From Archaeoglobus veneficus SNP6 (lineage in GTDB: Archaea > Halobacteriota > Archaeoglobi > Archaeoglobales > Archaeoglobaceae), in assembly GCF_000194625.1 (NCBI RefSeq), contig NC_015320.1, forward strand, positions 1,224,612 to 1,288,611: a stretch of 64,000 nt of DNA, in the 5' to 3' direction. Of the stretch, positions 1 to 9,361 are shown in pieces (positions within the stretch are counted from its first letter, which is position 1; every line of letters starts with the position of its first letter). The translations under genes and the position numbers were made by a program. A model generated the notes under the pieces. That model was not told the origin of the DNA. It saw only the letters and a program-made list of their open reading frames with translations, and made no database searches.

Positions 1-59
1 CGGCTGAGCGTGTGGATTTTTTATTGATGTTCCTAACCACAACATCCTTACCCGATCAC

Positions 60-443
60 TCACCGCAGTCCTACGCCGTACACATCCTCTATGTGCCTTA
101 TTAACTCCTTTTCCACCTTCTTAACAGTAGCAGGCTTTACTTCCTTCCAGAGAGGGCAGAAATCGTGGACAGTCGCCCTATTCCGCTCCACGTCGTAGAT
201 TACCGGATAAAACCTGCAACCCTTTGGCCTGTGCTTGTATATCGAGCACTTACCATCTTTGAGAAAGTAGCATTTGCCATCGACGTTTCTGAGAACCCTT
301 ACACCATCCATCTCAACGCTAAACTCATCCCTGCTGTAGCCAAGACGCTCTATCCTCCTGACGTCTTCCTCACTGAGCTGCATTTCGGTTTCGATGCAGC
401 ACTCGTGGCATGCAATTTCCGCGCATCGCATGCGGACTTCCAT
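60..443 (-). CDS. YkgJ-family cysteine-cluster protein
   Basis: Small protein of the YkgJ/CxxCxxCC type, thought to bind a zinc or iron ion through a conserved set of cysteines; its biochemical role is not established. The translation shows the N-terminal CAEIACHECC stretch, then GKCYFLKDGKCSIY, CRFYP and FCPLW, which are the four cysteine blocks expected for the family. The longest open frame begins with a TTG at 452, but the ATG at 443 gives a start just before the first Cys block, and I prefer it. It is divergent from the phosphoesterase gene downstream. Confidence 0.8.
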   Translation of the reverse strand: MEVRMRCAEIACHECCIETEMQLSEEDVRRIERLGYSRDEFSVEMDGVRVLRNVDGKCYFLKDGKCSIYKHRPKGCRFYPVIYDVERNRATVHDFCPLWKEVKPATVKKVEKELIRHIEDVYGVGLR

Positions 444-557
444 AGCAGGCAAAAGGCCATAGCGTCCTAAAACAGTTTTCCATCATGGCCACTCAGCAGC
501 CCCATTCTTGGTAAAGGAGGAACTATTTTAAGACAATACAACAAAAAATCCGGAGCC

Positions 558-1079
558 ATGAGAAAGATAATTGTCACTGGCGACACGCATGTTGAAAGCT
601 TTAAGGATTTGCCACCAAAGCTTGTGACTCTTATGAATGAAGCGGACATTGTTGTTCACACGGGAGATTTCACGGGCTACGAACTATACAGGGCGATGCA
701 CAAAAAGTACAACCTCAGAGCAGTCAGTGGAAATTTGGATGACGAACGAATAAAGACGGAAGTTCCGGCAGAGGTAACGTTCGAAGTTGAAGACCTCAGG
801 TTTGGAGTTGTGCATGCCGGAAATTACCTGAATGAATTTCATGACTTGGGTTACAGGGCGAAAGAACTTGGCGTGGACGTTTTATTTTTCGGACACGTCC
901 ACAGATTTGTTGTGGAGAGGTTTGGTGATGTAGTTGTAATCTCTCCCGGGAGTCCAACAATTCCAAGACTTTCCGCTGCTAGCTGTGCAGAAGTTTTTGT
1001 TAATGGCAGAAAGCTGGATGTGAAATTTAAGCTCGTTCAGGATGTTGTATGCGGCGTGGACGTGAAGAGTTATGACTGA
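558..1079 (+). CDS. YfcE/MJ0936-type metallophosphoesterase
   Basis: Calcineurin-like phosphodiesterase of the short (about 170 residue) YfcE/MJ0936 class, which uses two metal ions to hydrolyse phosphodiesters; the physiological substrate is unknown. Metal-binding motifs are visible in order: GDTH near residue 8, HTGDF near 36, SGNLDD near 58, a VVHAGN block near 90 and GHVHR near 113. The length is normal for the family. The ATG follows an AT-rich promoter region. It is separated by 80 bp from the pgi gene, which has its own promoter. Confidence 0.88.
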   Translation: MRKIIVTGDTHVESFKDLPPKLVTLMNEADIVVHTGDFTGYELYRAMHKKYNLRAVSGNLDDERIKTEVPAEVTFEVEDLRFGVVHAGNYLNEFHDLGYRAKELGVDVLFFGHVHRFVVERFGDVVVISPGSPTIPRLSAASCAEVFVNGRKLDVKFKLVQDVVCGVDVKSYD

Positions 1080-1127
1080 TATCCGGTTATAGCGATATCC
1101 TCCCAGCCCGAACTCAAAAATACGCAA

Positions 1128-1140
1128 AGCAATAAATACC
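1128..1140 (+). promoter_or_regulatory. probable TATA box of the pgi gene
   Basis: The stretch gcaataaatacc is an archaeal TATA-like element about 25 bases upstream of the ATG at 1160, so the transcript probably has almost no 5-prime leader. Confidence 0.45.
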
Positions 1141-1159
1141 AACGGGGCAACAGGAAAAC

Positions 1160-1873
1160 ATGGAACTGGAAGTTGCAGGAAGAGTCTTCAAAGCCGATGT
1201 TAGAATGGCGAGTGATTTGCTTCCTGTTCTTGCGTATCCCGATGGGTTAAAAGACGATTTTCCCGCATACTACATGTTCAGGGACGTTTACTACAGTAAA
1301 GCCGACCACGAGAGAATACTCCAGCACAGGCTCAGGTTCGACATAACCGTAATTCCACCGGCGAAAATAGGAAAGGAATTCATAAAGACCTACGGCCACT
1401 ACCATCCAGAGGCTGAAAAAGGGCTGAGCTACACGGAAATATACGAGGTTCTTGAGGGCGAGGCAATCTACATCCTCCAGCGAGCTATCAACGGCAAAAT
1501 AGACGACGTTATTGCCGTGAAAGCTGAGAAGGGCGACAAGGTTGTTATACCACCAAACTACGGGCACGTGACGATTAACCCATCGAACAAAGAGCTCAAG
1601 ATGGCCAACTGGGTTTGCAGAGATTTTTCGTCCATATATGAGCCCTACGCGAAGTACAGAGGTGCATGCTACTACTACACAGAGGATGGGTGGATTAAAA
1701 ACGAAAGATATGGCGAAGTCCCTGAACTGAGAGAAGTAAAGGCAAAGATACCCAAGGAACTTGGACTGAAGAAGAGTGAGGAGATGTACACGCTCGTAAA
1801 GTCTATAGAGAAGCTGGAGTTCCTCGTGAAGCCGTCGAAGTTTGCTGAGATGTTCGAGGGGTTTTTTGAGTAG
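1160..1873 (+). CDS. pgiA: Glucose-6-phosphate isomerase, cupin type
   Basis: Archaeal cupin phosphoglucose isomerase, interconverting glucose 6-phosphate and fructose 6-phosphate; it is unrelated to the large bacterial PGI. The translation has the metal-binding cupin motif TYGHYHPEA, followed by EIYEVLEGEA and the second cupin motif near PNYGHVTIN. The 237-residue length is a little above the roughly 190 of the family core; the C-terminal 40 residues extend past the barrel. In Archaeoglobales it serves gluconeogenesis or modified sugar metabolism. It stands alone with its own promoter. Confidence 0.9.
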   Translation: MELEVAGRVFKADVRMASDLLPVLAYPDGLKDDFPAYYMFRDVYYSKADHERILQHRLRFDITVIPPAKIGKEFIKTYGHYHPEAEKGLSYTEIYEVLEGEAIYILQRAINGKIDDVIAVKAEKGDKVVIPPNYGHVTINPSNKELKMANWVCRDFSSIYEPYAKYRGACYYYTEDGWIKNERYGEVPELREVKAKIPKELGLKKSEEMYTLVKSIEKLEFLVKPSKFAEMFEGFFE

Positions 1874-1918
1874 GCTAAAAAGTTCAGAATTTAAATATTT
1901 TTATATTATCTTTAGTTT

Positions 1919-2862
1919 TTATTTTTGGTATTGCTGACTTCCTTCCGAAGCCATTTTGAGTTTTTCAACATTCTCAAAGAAATTTTGGTTTAGAATGCCT
2001 CTTTCCAAGTCATTTATTAGCGCATAATAAAGTCTAAAATTTAACTCGGATATTACCCGAACAGGTTCTATTAGCTTATCCAGTTTCAAATACCTGACCT
2101 TAAAGATCCGCCCCTCTTTTTCGTAGAATGAATTCGGAATTTCATCGAATAACTTTGTGGTCGGAATTGTATATACTTGTACACCATCCATAATTCCACT
2201 GATCACCCCACTTATTTCCAAAAAGTCTCTTAGGATTGCAAATTCATCTAAAAAAATTGGTGTTGTAATAAATTTAAGGAATTCCAACACAGCCCCCGGT
2301 GAAGACGTGAGAATGAGAATTAGTTTTGCCTTGTAATTGGTAGAGAGTCTTAATTGATATCTCTTATTGAAATCAGATTCAAAATCTTGAATAAGTTTCC
2401 AGATCCAACTTCTCCACCCAGTAGATGACAAGATCAGATGTATATCACTCGAGTCTCCTATCTTTTTCATTAGCATTATTGCATCTTTTATAGTTAATTC
2501 CACCCTCTTCTCGCTGAGATACGAAACGTCGTTAAAAATACGCCTGACGAATTTTGCAATATCAGATTTTAGATCTGGATACGTCTCCATAATTTCTATT
2601 AGTAAGGCTGGATTAAATTCCACTAACCATTTGTTTGCTTTTCCTGGAATAGTTATTTTGATTAGATACTGTTTTTTTCAAGCTCGCGTAAATGCCTCTT
2701 TATGCCCCGCGGATCGGTTATATCGTATTTCTTTCTTAAATAAACTCTTAAATCAGTTTCATCAAAACCATATGGATGAACTAAGGCAAACCTCAATATC
2801 TCTTCTTTCGTTTTGCTAGGTGGGTTCTTCCTACCGGACGATTTTTTTCTTGACATAGGCAT
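1919..2862 (-). pseudogene. Winged-helix protein gene split by a frameshift at an A7 run
   Basis: Two frames on the minus strand belong together. The first (2862 to 2662) encodes a 66-residue basic N-terminus and most of a winged helix (DETDLRVYLRKKYDI, GIKRHLRELEK). The second (up to 1919) encodes about 230 residues rich in Leu/Ile/Phe. Adding one base at the seven-A run (2672-2678, T on the plus strand) joins them as HLRELEKKQYLIKI and on through NKWLVEFNPALL, which completes the wing without a stop. The C-terminal part is unrecognised. It may be a real pseudogene, a sequencing error in a homopolymer, or slippage-dependent expression. Base composition is more AT-rich than neighbouring housekeeping genes. 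Confidence 0.7.
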
Positions 2863-3020
2863 AAATACATTAATTAAGCCTTGATTATATGGTTTTTGTA
2901 CCAGAACAACCTAGGATTTAGAATTCGATGAAAATCCATACCCCTTCTTTGAAGCTTTACAACCTTTGGATTTTGAAAATCTCAGATATGAATATATCAA
3001 TCTTTGTCAGCAATGTTATC

Positions 3021-3269
3021 ATGGATCGAAGAGAGATTCACGAGAAGCTGAAGAACAACCCAAAGAATGTTCGATTCGAAGAACTCTGTAAGGCAGCTGA
3101 ACTTTTCGGCTTCAGATTTAGAGGTGGAAAAGGTAGCCACAGAGTCTACGTCAGAGAAGGGGTCAAGGAAATTCTGAACTTCCAGAATGTTAAGGGCAAG
3201 GCGAAACCATATCAAGTAAAGCAACTTTTAAAAGTAATTAAGAGATATAATTTGCTTGAGGAGGATTGA
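3021..3269 (+). CDS. hicA: HicA-type mRNA interferase toxin
   Basis: Small basic toxin with a double-stranded-RNA-binding-like fold that cleaves mRNA. Family features visible: GGKGSHRVYVR with the catalytic His, and the C-terminal LNFQNVKGKAKPYQVKQLLK block in which residues around the Lys-Pro turn match the HicA end. The open frame extends 31 codons upstream, but the ATG at 3021 gives the expected start; at 82 residues it is slightly longer than the family norm of about 60-80. It ends one base before the hicB start, so the two are translationally coupled. The gene lies in an AT-rich accessory patch. Confidence 0.82.
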   Translation: MDRREIHEKLKNNPKNVRFEELCKAAELFGFRFRGGKGSHRVYVREGVKEILNFQNVKGKAKPYQVKQLLKVIKRYNLLEED

Positions 3270-3270
3270 G

Positions 3271-3507
3271 ATGCACAAGTACACGATTGAAATCTTCTAC
3301 AGCGAAGAAGATGAAGGATACATCGCTGTAGTTCCCGAGCTACCTGGCTGTTCTGCTTTTGGTGAGACTGAAGAGGAGGCGTTAAAGGAAATCAAAATCG
3401 CAATTGAGCTATGGATAGAGGCTGCCAAGAAAGAGGGGAGAGAGATACCAAAACCTATGGGGAAAGAACTGCTCAAGGCCGTCATGGAAATAAAAGGCGA
3501 AGTTTAG
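3271..3507 (+). CDS. hicB: HicB-type antitoxin
   Basis: Antitoxin partner of HicA with a partly degraded RNase H fold. The sequence MHKYTIEIFYSEEDEGYIA followed by VVPELPGCSAFGETEEEAL is the HicB signature. The ATG at 3271 is preceded by a GAGGA ribosome binding site and directly follows the hicA stop. No separate C-terminal DNA-binding domain (HTH or ribbon-helix-helix) is evident in the 78 residues, so autoregulation by HicB binding is not obvious from the sequence. Confidence 0.85.
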   Translation: MHKYTIEIFYSEEDEGYIAVVPELPGCSAFGETEEEALKEIKIAIELWIEAAKKEGREIPKPMGKELLKAVMEIKGEV

Positions 3508-3515
3508 GTGGTCTA

Positions 3516-3694
3516 ATGTCTGAAATCACCGGTGTAACGTACTCAATCCCCAAACAGTTTATGGATCGCTTTTTAGGGAAGGGATGCGTTTATAAATATC
3601 GAGCTTAAGGACATCAGAAAATACGACAAACCCATCAAACCAAAGCGTTTCGGTGCCTGTTGGAGAGCAGTACTTGAGAAATAAAATATTATAG
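3516..3694 (+). pseudogene. Decayed fragment of a DUF365-type gene
   Basis: Begins ATG with MSEITGVTYSIPKQFMDRFL, which looks like the start of DUF365 proteins (GVTFPIPKRFMDRF). The frame then breaks near 3587; another frame gives DAFINIELKDIRKYDKPIKP, and a third gives VPVGEQYLRNKIL before a stop at 3694. Only about 55 residues are left, so the middle of the gene is missing and at least two frameshifts are present. It marks decay next to the HicAB pair. The DUF365 assignment is from memory of the family N-terminus. Confidence 0.55.
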
Positions 3695-3736
3695 ATTAAA
3701 TATAACTCTGAAAAAGTTCATCCGAATTACCACTGA

Positions 3737-4516
3737 CTAACAATCCAGTAAATCCCTCACCCTTGCCAAGGGTAGCGGCTCGCGCTTGTGTCTGCTGAGT
3801 TCGACCATCCTAACAACAGTCGCCACTTCCTCCTCGCTCACTCCTGCAACGGCCGGTATCTCCTCCACGCTCACTCCTTTCTCCATTGCCTTCAGAATTG
3901 CGTCGAGCTTCTCGTAGCTTATACCCATCTCTTCCTCGTCTGTCTGACCCTTCCACAGCCTCGCACTTGGCTTCTTCGTGACTATCCGCTCTGGAATACC
4001 AAGGTAACGGGCGAGCTGGAAAACTTCGGTCTTGTAGAGGTCTCCGATGGGCAGGAAATCAACGCCGCCATCGCCGTACTTCGTGAAGTAGCCCGCCATC
4101 AGCTCGCTCTTGTTCCCTGTGCCAGCAACGAGGAGTCTTCTCGAATTTGCGTGGAAGTAGAGGAGTATCATCCTTATCCTCGGCTTGATGTTTGCAACGG
4201 CTATCTTGTGCTCTTCTCCGAGTTTTGAGACAAAAGCGTTTACGAACGGGTTTATTTCTATAATCCTGTACTCGACGCCAAGCTCCTTGCAGAGGTTTAC
4301 TGCATCTTCCACATCCTCTTTCGGCGTCACGCCTTCCTCGGGCATGATAAGGGCGAGAACAGAATCGCTGCCGAGCGCCATCGTGCAGAGCTTCGCAACG
4401 CAAGCGCTGTCAACTCCACCGCTAACACCAACGACGACACCCTTTGCACCTGCACTGCTAACGCAGTCTTTTATGAAAGTCGTTATGCGTTCAACAACAC
4501 TGCCCCAGTCAGTCAT
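3737..4516 (-). CDS. nadE: NAD+ synthetase, ammonia-dependent
   Basis: Amidates deamido-NAD to NAD with ATP, the last step of NAD synthesis. The PP-loop ATP-binding motif [11 protein letters not shown] lies near residue 30, the adenylate-contacting [12 protein letters not shown] near 130, and the KKPSARLW substrate loop near 182, all typical of NadE. No glutaminase domain is present, so ammonia or a separate amidotransferase supplies nitrogen. Length 259 is normal. Its start overlaps the argF stop by 8 bases, so both are read from one transcript. Confidence 0.93.
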   Translation of the reverse strand: MTDWGSVVERITTFIKDCVSSAGAKGVVVGVSGGVDSACVAKLCTMALGSDSVLALIMPEEGVTPKEDVEDAVNLCKELGVEYRIIEINPFVNAFVSKLGEEHKIAVANIKPRIRMILLYFHANSRRLLVAGTGNKSELMAGYFTKYGDGGVDFLPIGDLYKTEVFQLARYLGIPERIVTKKPSARLWKGQTDEEEMGISYEKLDAILKAMEKGVSVEEIPAVAGVSEEEVATVVRMVELSRHKREPLPLARVRDLLDC

Positions 4517-5426
4517 ATTCGCCGCCTATGAGCTTGAGAAGTATAGCCTTTTGGGCATGCAGTCTGTTCTCCGCCTGGTCGAAAATGACGGAGCTTGCGC
4601 CCTCTATGACCTCATCGGTTATCTCCTCACCTCTGTGCGCTGGCAGGCAGTGCATAACAATGACGTCCTCCTTGGCAACGTCAACGAGCTTCTTGTTTAC
4701 TTGGTACGGGCCGAAATCTTTCAGCCTCTTCCTTTTCTCAGACTCCTGCCCCATTGATACCCACACATCCGTGTATATGACATCAGCATCCTTAACAGCC
4801 TTTACCGGGTTCGACTCGAACTTCAGATTTGCTTTCAGCTCTTTCGCCTTTTTTATGATGCTCTCGTCCGGCTCGTAACCAGAGGGAGTCGAAACCACGA
4901 TTTCCATGCCTGCAAGAGCTGTAGCAAGAATCAGGGAGTTGCAGACGTTGTTACCGTCACCAACCCAGGCAACCTTCACGTCCTCAAGGCTGCCCTTGTA
5001 CTCCTTAATCGTTAAAAGGTCAGCAATAATCTGACAGGGATGTTCAAGGTTGCTCAGGCCGTTTATGACTGGAACGGATGAATACGCCGCGAATTCCTCC
5101 AGTGTGGAGTGGTTTCTGACCCTCATCATGATTGCGTGGACGTACCTTGAGAGTACTCTGGCTGTATCCTTTATAGGCTCACCTCTGCCAAGCTGCAGCT
5201 CGTTCCAGCCGAGGTAAAGTGCATGTCCTCCGAGGTCGGTCATAGCGACCTCGAATGAGACCCTTGTACGCGTCGAAGGGAGCTCAAATATCATTGCAAG
5301 GCTCTTGTTCTTCAGGTAGTCCGTGACAACGCCCTTGTACCTTTCTGCCTTCAGCTTTTCAGCAAGCTCAAGAATTTCTGCAAGTTCTTCTGCAGTGAGG
5401 TCTGAGATCGACAGCAGGTGCTTCAT
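4509..5426 (-). CDS. argF: Ornithine carbamoyltransferase
   Basis: Makes citrulline from ornithine and carbamoyl phosphate in arginine synthesis. Carbamoyl-phosphate site STRTRVSFE near residue 54, HPCQIIADL near 131, and the ornithine-site [10 protein letters not shown] near 268 are present. The open frame reaches 5543, but the ATG at 5426 with GAGGTGG upstream begins [11 protein letters not shown], the usual OTCase N-terminus, giving 305 residues. It is the first gene of a two-gene unit with nadE. Confidence 0.95.
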   Translation of the reverse strand: MKHLLSISDLTAEELAEILELAEKLKAERYKGVVTDYLKNKSLAMIFELPSTRTRVSFEVAMTDLGGHALYLGWNELQLGRGEPIKDTARVLSRYVHAIMMRVRNHSTLEEFAAYSSVPVINGLSNLEHPCQIIADLLTIKEYKGSLEDVKVAWVGDGNNVCNSLILATALAGMEIVVSTPSGYEPDESIIKKAKELKANLKFESNPVKAVKDADVIYTDVWVSMGQESEKRKRLKDFGPYQVNKKLVDVAKEDVIVMHCLPAHRGEEITDEVIEGASSVIFDQAENRLHAQKAILLKLIGGEYD

Positions 5427-5502
5427 GGCTCCACCTCGCAATCTCCATGCTGCAGGCCTAATTAACTTTTTTGCTTTTTTGGTAAGAATGAATCCTAACC
5501 TC

Positions 5503-6603
5503 CTAAAATTCCTCCAGCGCGTCGAGCACGAGGGCCGGTTCATATCTCTTTATGATTGCCCTCGTTCTGCCACCCCTTTGCTCGAACCTCGTGTCTATGA
5601 GCCTTATGCTCTCGAGCTTGGAGAGCATCTCGTAGAACTTTGTGTACCCAACTGCCGTCATTTCCTTGAAACGTCTGTAAAGTTCGCCAGTCGTAAGCTC
5701 GTCAGAAGAATATATCAGTCCGAGCAGAACCCTTTCGTGGTCGCTGAGGGCCTGAACGCTCTTCTTCAGGAATACCCTTCTGCTTCCCTCGTAAACAGCC
5801 TCGACGTGTCTGAGCTCTATTCGCCTGCTCGCTTCCCTCTCTGCCTCCAAGCCAGCGAGCTTCATCAGATATATGCCGAAACGCAGATCCCCATATTCGT
5901 AGCACAGTTCGGCAATCTTATCGAGCGCCTCATCGCTCAGAACCCCCGGATAAAACCCGAACCTCGCTCTTGACGCGAGTATATCTCTTATCTCCTCAAA
6001 GCCATAGAGAGGGAAGTGTATCTCGTCTGGATGGAATACTGATGAAACGCGCTCGTCAAGTCTCGCTGCAAGCTTTACGTCCGTAGCTATCCCGACGATG
6101 CCAACTTTAACACCCTCTACCTCCTCGTGAGCCTTCAGCAGAGCGTAGAGCACTTCGTTGGCAACCTCCTCGCTCAGCAGGAAGTTCAAGTCATCGAGTG
6201 CAACAACGAGCACTCTTTCACCAATACCTTTCATAACGCTATAGTAGAGCTTTGTGAATGGAACACCGTAAGAGGGTGGCTCGTATCCATAAACTGCCCT
6301 GAATATCTTGGCGAAAACCTGCTGCTTCGAGTTCATTATCTGACAGTTGACGTAAACAGGAATTACACCTTCAAACTCCGAGAGGTCTTTGAAGATTAGT
6401 TTTACAGCCGTTGTTTTTCCCGTTCCCGGTGGGCCGAGGCACAGGCAGTTTACAGGCCTCGCACCTCTCAAAGCTGGCTTGAGATTTGAAACAAGGCGGT
6501 TAAGCTGGGTTTCTCTGTGCAGGTATTCCTCGGGCAGGTAATCTTCGTCAAAGACCTCATAATTTCTGAAAAGCGTCTCGTCCCACCGGAGGTAGCGCAT
6601 CAA
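5503..6603 (-). CDS. cdc6: Orc1/Cdc6 replication initiator
   Basis: Archaeal origin-recognition AAA+ ATPase with a C-terminal winged helix. Walker A is [11 protein letters not shown] near residue 60; Walker B reads [10 protein letters not shown] near 143, with Asp-Asp-Leu-Asn rather than the DEID form, as in a subgroup of euryarchaeal paralogues. A sensor-1 type GIVGIATD block follows, and the C-terminal wing includes [11 protein letters not shown] saw no clear origin-recognition-box repeats or large AT-rich unwinding region in the 80 bp between it and the next gene, so this copy need not mark an origin. Confidence 0.9.
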   Translation of the reverse strand: MMRYLRWDETLFRNYEVFDEDYLPEEYLHRETQLNRLVSNLKPALRGARPVNCLCLGPPGTGKTTAVKLIFKDLSEFEGVIPVYVNCQIMNSKQQVFAKIFRAVYGYEPPSYGVPFTKLYYSVMKGIGERVLVVALDDLNFLLSEEVANEVLYALLKAHEEVEGVKVGIVGIATDVKLAARLDERVSSVFHPDEIHFPLYGFEEIRDILASRARFGFYPGVLSDEALDKIAELCYEYGDLRFGIYLMKLAGLEAEREASRRIELRHVEAVYEGSRRVFLKKSVQALSDHERVLLGLIYSSDELTTGELYRRFKEMTAVGYTKFYEMLSKLESIRLIDTRFEQRGGRTRAIIKRYEPALVLDALEEF

Positions 6604-6683
6604 AGTAAATTGCCCAACAAATAGTTTAGCTTTTCGACTGGAGCGAAAGTGTCAACAGGAAGAAATTTAACCCTGATGAGCGT

Positions 6684-7298
6684 ATGTTCTGCATGGAAAG
6701 ACTCAGCATTGAGGACGGCATCAAAGCCGTCAAGCTCGCAAGGAAGGCTATTGAAACATACCTCGAAAAGAAAGAAGTCATAAAAGAGAGATACCCGGGA
6801 GTTTTTGAAAAACAAAGGGGCGTTTTCACAACACTAACCAAAAACCACGAGCTTCGCGGTTGTATAGGATTTCCCTACCCGATTAAGAGGCTCGACGAGG
6901 CAATAATTGAGTCTGCTATTGCTGCAGCAACTGAAGACCCGAGATTTCCCCCCGTAAAGATAGGTGAGATGGACGAGATAGTCGTAGAAGTTACAGTCCT
7001 CACGCCTCCTGAGAGAATTGTCGCCAAGGCCATTGAGCTGCCGAAGCACGTTGAAATTGGCAGGCACGGCCTTCTCATTAAAATGGGCCACTTCTCCGGA
7101 CTGCTACTCCCTCAAGTTGCCGTAGAGTATGGATTCGACGCGGAGGAGTTCCTGTCCCACACCTGCATGAAAGCGGGTTTGCCTCCTGACTGCTGGCTTA
7201 TGGATGGGTGTGAAGTATACAGGTTTGAAGGGCAGATATTCAAGGAAGTCGAACCGAGGGGGGAAATCGTGGAGGTTGAGGAGCGTAAAACCTGCTGA
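6684..7298 (+). CDS. AMMECR1-family protein
   Basis: Conserved protein of unknown function found in most archaea and in eukaryotes. The diagnostic LRGCIGF motif is present near residue 58 ([11 protein letters not shown]), and the strand/helix pattern through the [16 protein letters not shown] and ACLKAGL-like block ([13 protein letters not shown]) fits the whole family. A start at 6693 (MERLSIED) is also possible. It is divergent from cdc6. Confidence 0.9.
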   Translation: MFCMERLSIEDGIKAVKLARKAIETYLEKKEVIKERYPGVFEKQRGVFTTLTKNHELRGCIGFPYPIKRLDEAIIESAIAAATEDPRFPPVKIGEMDEIVVEVTVLTPPERIVAKAIELPKHVEIGRHGLLIKMGHFSGLLLPQVAVEYGFDAEEFLSHTCMKAGLPPDCWLMDGCEVYRFEGQIFKEVEPRGEIVEVEERKTC

Positions 7299-7378
7299 AA
7301 GCTGCATGGGCCGACCTGCTGGGCAGCGAGATGAATAAAGAACGCCAGAGCATCAATGTACCCGAGCTAAAGGAAAAA

Positions 7379-7390
7379 AATATAAATATT
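7379..7390 (+). promoter_or_regulatory. TATA box of the pcn-priL-pelA operon
   Basis: aatataaatatt is close to the archaeal TATA consensus. It sits about 40 bases before the PCNA ATG at 7423, leaving a short leader that contains the AGGGGG ribosome binding site. Confidence 0.6.
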
Positions 7391-7422
7391 TTTGCCATTA
7401 TGATTTGTTCAGGGGGTTTGCG

Positions 7423-8160
7423 ATGATAGATGTTATAGTAACTGGAGACGTTCTGAAGGCTGTTACAAAGGCTATGGTTGCTCTCGTAAGCGAGGCGCGT
7501 TTTCACTTCAACAGCGACGGTTTGCATTCGAGGGCCGTTGATCCGGCAAACGTTGCAATGGTCATAGTTGACGTACCAAAAGACAGCTTTGAAGTTTACA
7601 AGGTTGACGAGGAGAAAACAATAGGCGTGGACGTTAATAGAGTTTTTGACATATCAAAGGCTATCAAAAGCGGAGAACTCGTGGAGATGAAGGTCGAAGA
7701 CGAGACATCCCTCATGATTAAGTTTGGGAGCGTGCAGTACAGTGTCGCGCTGATAGACCCGTCAGCGATAAGAAAGGAACCGAAAGTCCCGAGCTTGGAA
7801 CTGCCTGCAAAGATAGTACTTGATGCCGGCGAGTTCAAGAAGGCGATAAACGCTGCGGACAAGATAAGCGACCATGTCGTCTTCAGAAGCGACGAAACGG
7901 GATTCTACATCGAGGCAGAGGGTGACGTTGATAGAATAGAGTTCCACATGAGCGAGGCAGAACTTATAGAGTTTAACCGCGGCGTAGCGAGGAGTATGTT
8001 TTCTATCGAGTACCTCAAGGAGTTCGTCAAGACTGCAGGAAGTGGCGACGTGCTGACGATATACTTAGGCAACAACTACCCGGTAAGGCTCGTTTTCGAG
8101 GTTGCAGACGGCAAGGCAAAGGTGGAATATATACTCGCACCGCGCATAGAGGCGGAATAA
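7423..8160 (+). CDS. pcn: DNA polymerase sliding clamp (PCNA)
   Basis: Homotrimeric ring that tethers DNA polymerases and repair proteins. The 245-residue protein has the PCNA pattern throughout: FHFNSDGLHSRAVDPANVAMV near 27, a linker LIDPSAIRKEPKVP near 108, and the C-terminal DNGKARV-like VADGKAKVEYILAPRIE. The open frame begins at 7405, but the ATG at 7423 follows an AGGGGG site and begins MIDVIVTG. It is the first gene of a replication unit with priL and pelA, 10 bases upstream of priL. Confidence 0.95.
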   Translation: MIDVIVTGDVLKAVTKAMVALVSEARFHFNSDGLHSRAVDPANVAMVIVDVPKDSFEVYKVDEEKTIGVDVNRVFDISKAIKSGELVEMKVEDETSLMIKFGSVQYSVALIDPSAIRKEPKVPSLELPAKIVLDAGEFKKAINAADKISDHVVFRSDETGFYIEAEGDVDRIEFHMSEAELIEFNRGVARSMFSIEYLKEFVKTAGSGDVLTIYLGNNYPVRLVFEVADGKAKVEYILAPRIEAE

Positions 8161-8170
8161 TATAAAACAG

Positions 8171-9361
8171 ATGGCCCAGCCATTCCTCCCCATCCTTCCC
8201 CTTATAGCCAAGTATCCTTTTATTCGCCTTACTGCCCCATTTATTCAGCACGAGTACGGAAGCATTGACGCAATACTGTCGTCAAGCAAAAAATCGGACG
8301 TTGAAGCGAGAGAGCTTGGGAAGCGGATAGTAGAGGCCGTCGTGGAGGGGAAGAGCATAGATATCGAGTATCCAAGAGCTGCTTTTTTATGCTCGGCCTG
8401 CGATAGGGATTGTGTCGAGTGTGAGGCTCTGAAAACACTATATTTCTACCGCTGCAACGCGTGCGGAGAATGCTACAGAAATTGCCATCAGGAGGTAAGC
8501 TACGAGACGTATCTGAGATACAAGCTTCAGGCTAAGAGAGCAGCCGTAGCGTACATAACCTCTAAAATAATAGTTTCTCAGCTCGAACCGTGGGTGAGAA
8601 GAAAGTATGCGGTCAGGGAGGCGGACAGGTACGCAGAAATCATGTACAGTGAGGAAGACAATGTCATCAGGCTTCTGGCCGCAGAACTTGGTGTGAGAGC
8701 AGAGATTGGAGACGAATACAGGGTGCACGTTGTATCCTACCTGAGGGGGGCTGCAAGGATAAAGGCCGAAAGATGGAGGCTCCTGAACAGGAAGCTAAGC
8801 AAAGGCTGGGTTGAGCTTGAAAGAGAAGAATTTCTGAGGCTCCTCAAAGAGAGGCTGAGAGAAAAGCTTGAAGAGTCTGCTGCGTACGAGGTGAAAGGGC
8901 TCGAAGACTACATTGCACAGCTTTCGGCGAAGACCGAAAGGGTGAAAAAAGACATAAAGGTTGAGCTCGGAGAGGTTGATGTTTCATGCTTCCCACCGTG
9001 CATGAAGAAGATACTTTCAGACCTACAGAGTGGAGTTAACGTCCCGCACACCGCAAGATTTGCCATAACATCTTTCATGCTTAATATCGGGCTGAGTGTT
9101 GACGAAATAATCTCTCTGTTCAGCTCTGCCCCCGACTTCGACGAGGAGAAAACGAGGTATCAGGTTGAGCATATCGCGGGGGCAAGAGGCAGAGGAACGG
9201 AATATGATTGCCCGGCATGCGATACGATGCGAACGTACCACAACTGCTACGCAGAATGCAAGGTTTCGCATCCCATTTCCTACTACGAGTGGTGTGTAAA
9301 AAGGAAGAGGGGTAAGGGTAAGACGGCGAAAGAAACTGAAAAAGAGGGAGGAGAAAAATGA
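8171..9361 (+). CDS. priL: DNA primase large subunit PriL with extra N-terminal cysteines
   Basis: Regulatory subunit of the archaeal/eukaryotic primase. The C-terminal Fe-S domain is clear: FPPCMKKILSDL, HTARFAITSFML, then YDCPACDTMRTYHNC supply the conserved cysteines. Length 396 is above the usual 330-400. Unusually, residues 74-105 contain eight cysteines arranged CxxCxxxCxxC, ten residues, CxxCxxCxxxC; the second set is the spacing of a bacterial ferredoxin [4Fe-4S] site. I do not recall this in characterised PriL proteins. The primase small subunit gene is not in the window. Its stop overlaps the pelA start by four bases. Confidence 0.92.
   Translation: MAQPFLPILPLIAKYPFIRLTAPFIQHEYGSIDAILSSSKKSDVEARELGKRIVEAVVEGKSIDIEYPRAAFLCSACDRDCVECEALKTLYFYRCNACGECYRNCHQEVSYETYLRYKLQAKRAAVAYITSKIIVSQLEPWVRRKYAVREADRYAEIMYSEEDNVIRLLAAELGVRAEIGDEYRVHVVSYLRGAARIKAERWRLLNRKLSKGWVELEREEFLRLLKERLREKLEESAAYEVKGLEDYIAQLSAKTERVKKDIKVELGEVDVSCFPPCMKKILSDLQSGVNVPHTARFAITSFMLNIGLSVDEIISLFSSAPDFDEEKTRYQVEHIAGARGRGTEYDCPACDTMRTYHNCYAECKVSHPISYYEWCVKRKRGKGKTAKETEKEGGEK

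Noticed and set aside
6604-6683. Replication origin beside cdc6
   Set aside because: The intergenic stretch is only 80 bases, with no repeated origin-recognition boxes or long AT-rich region.
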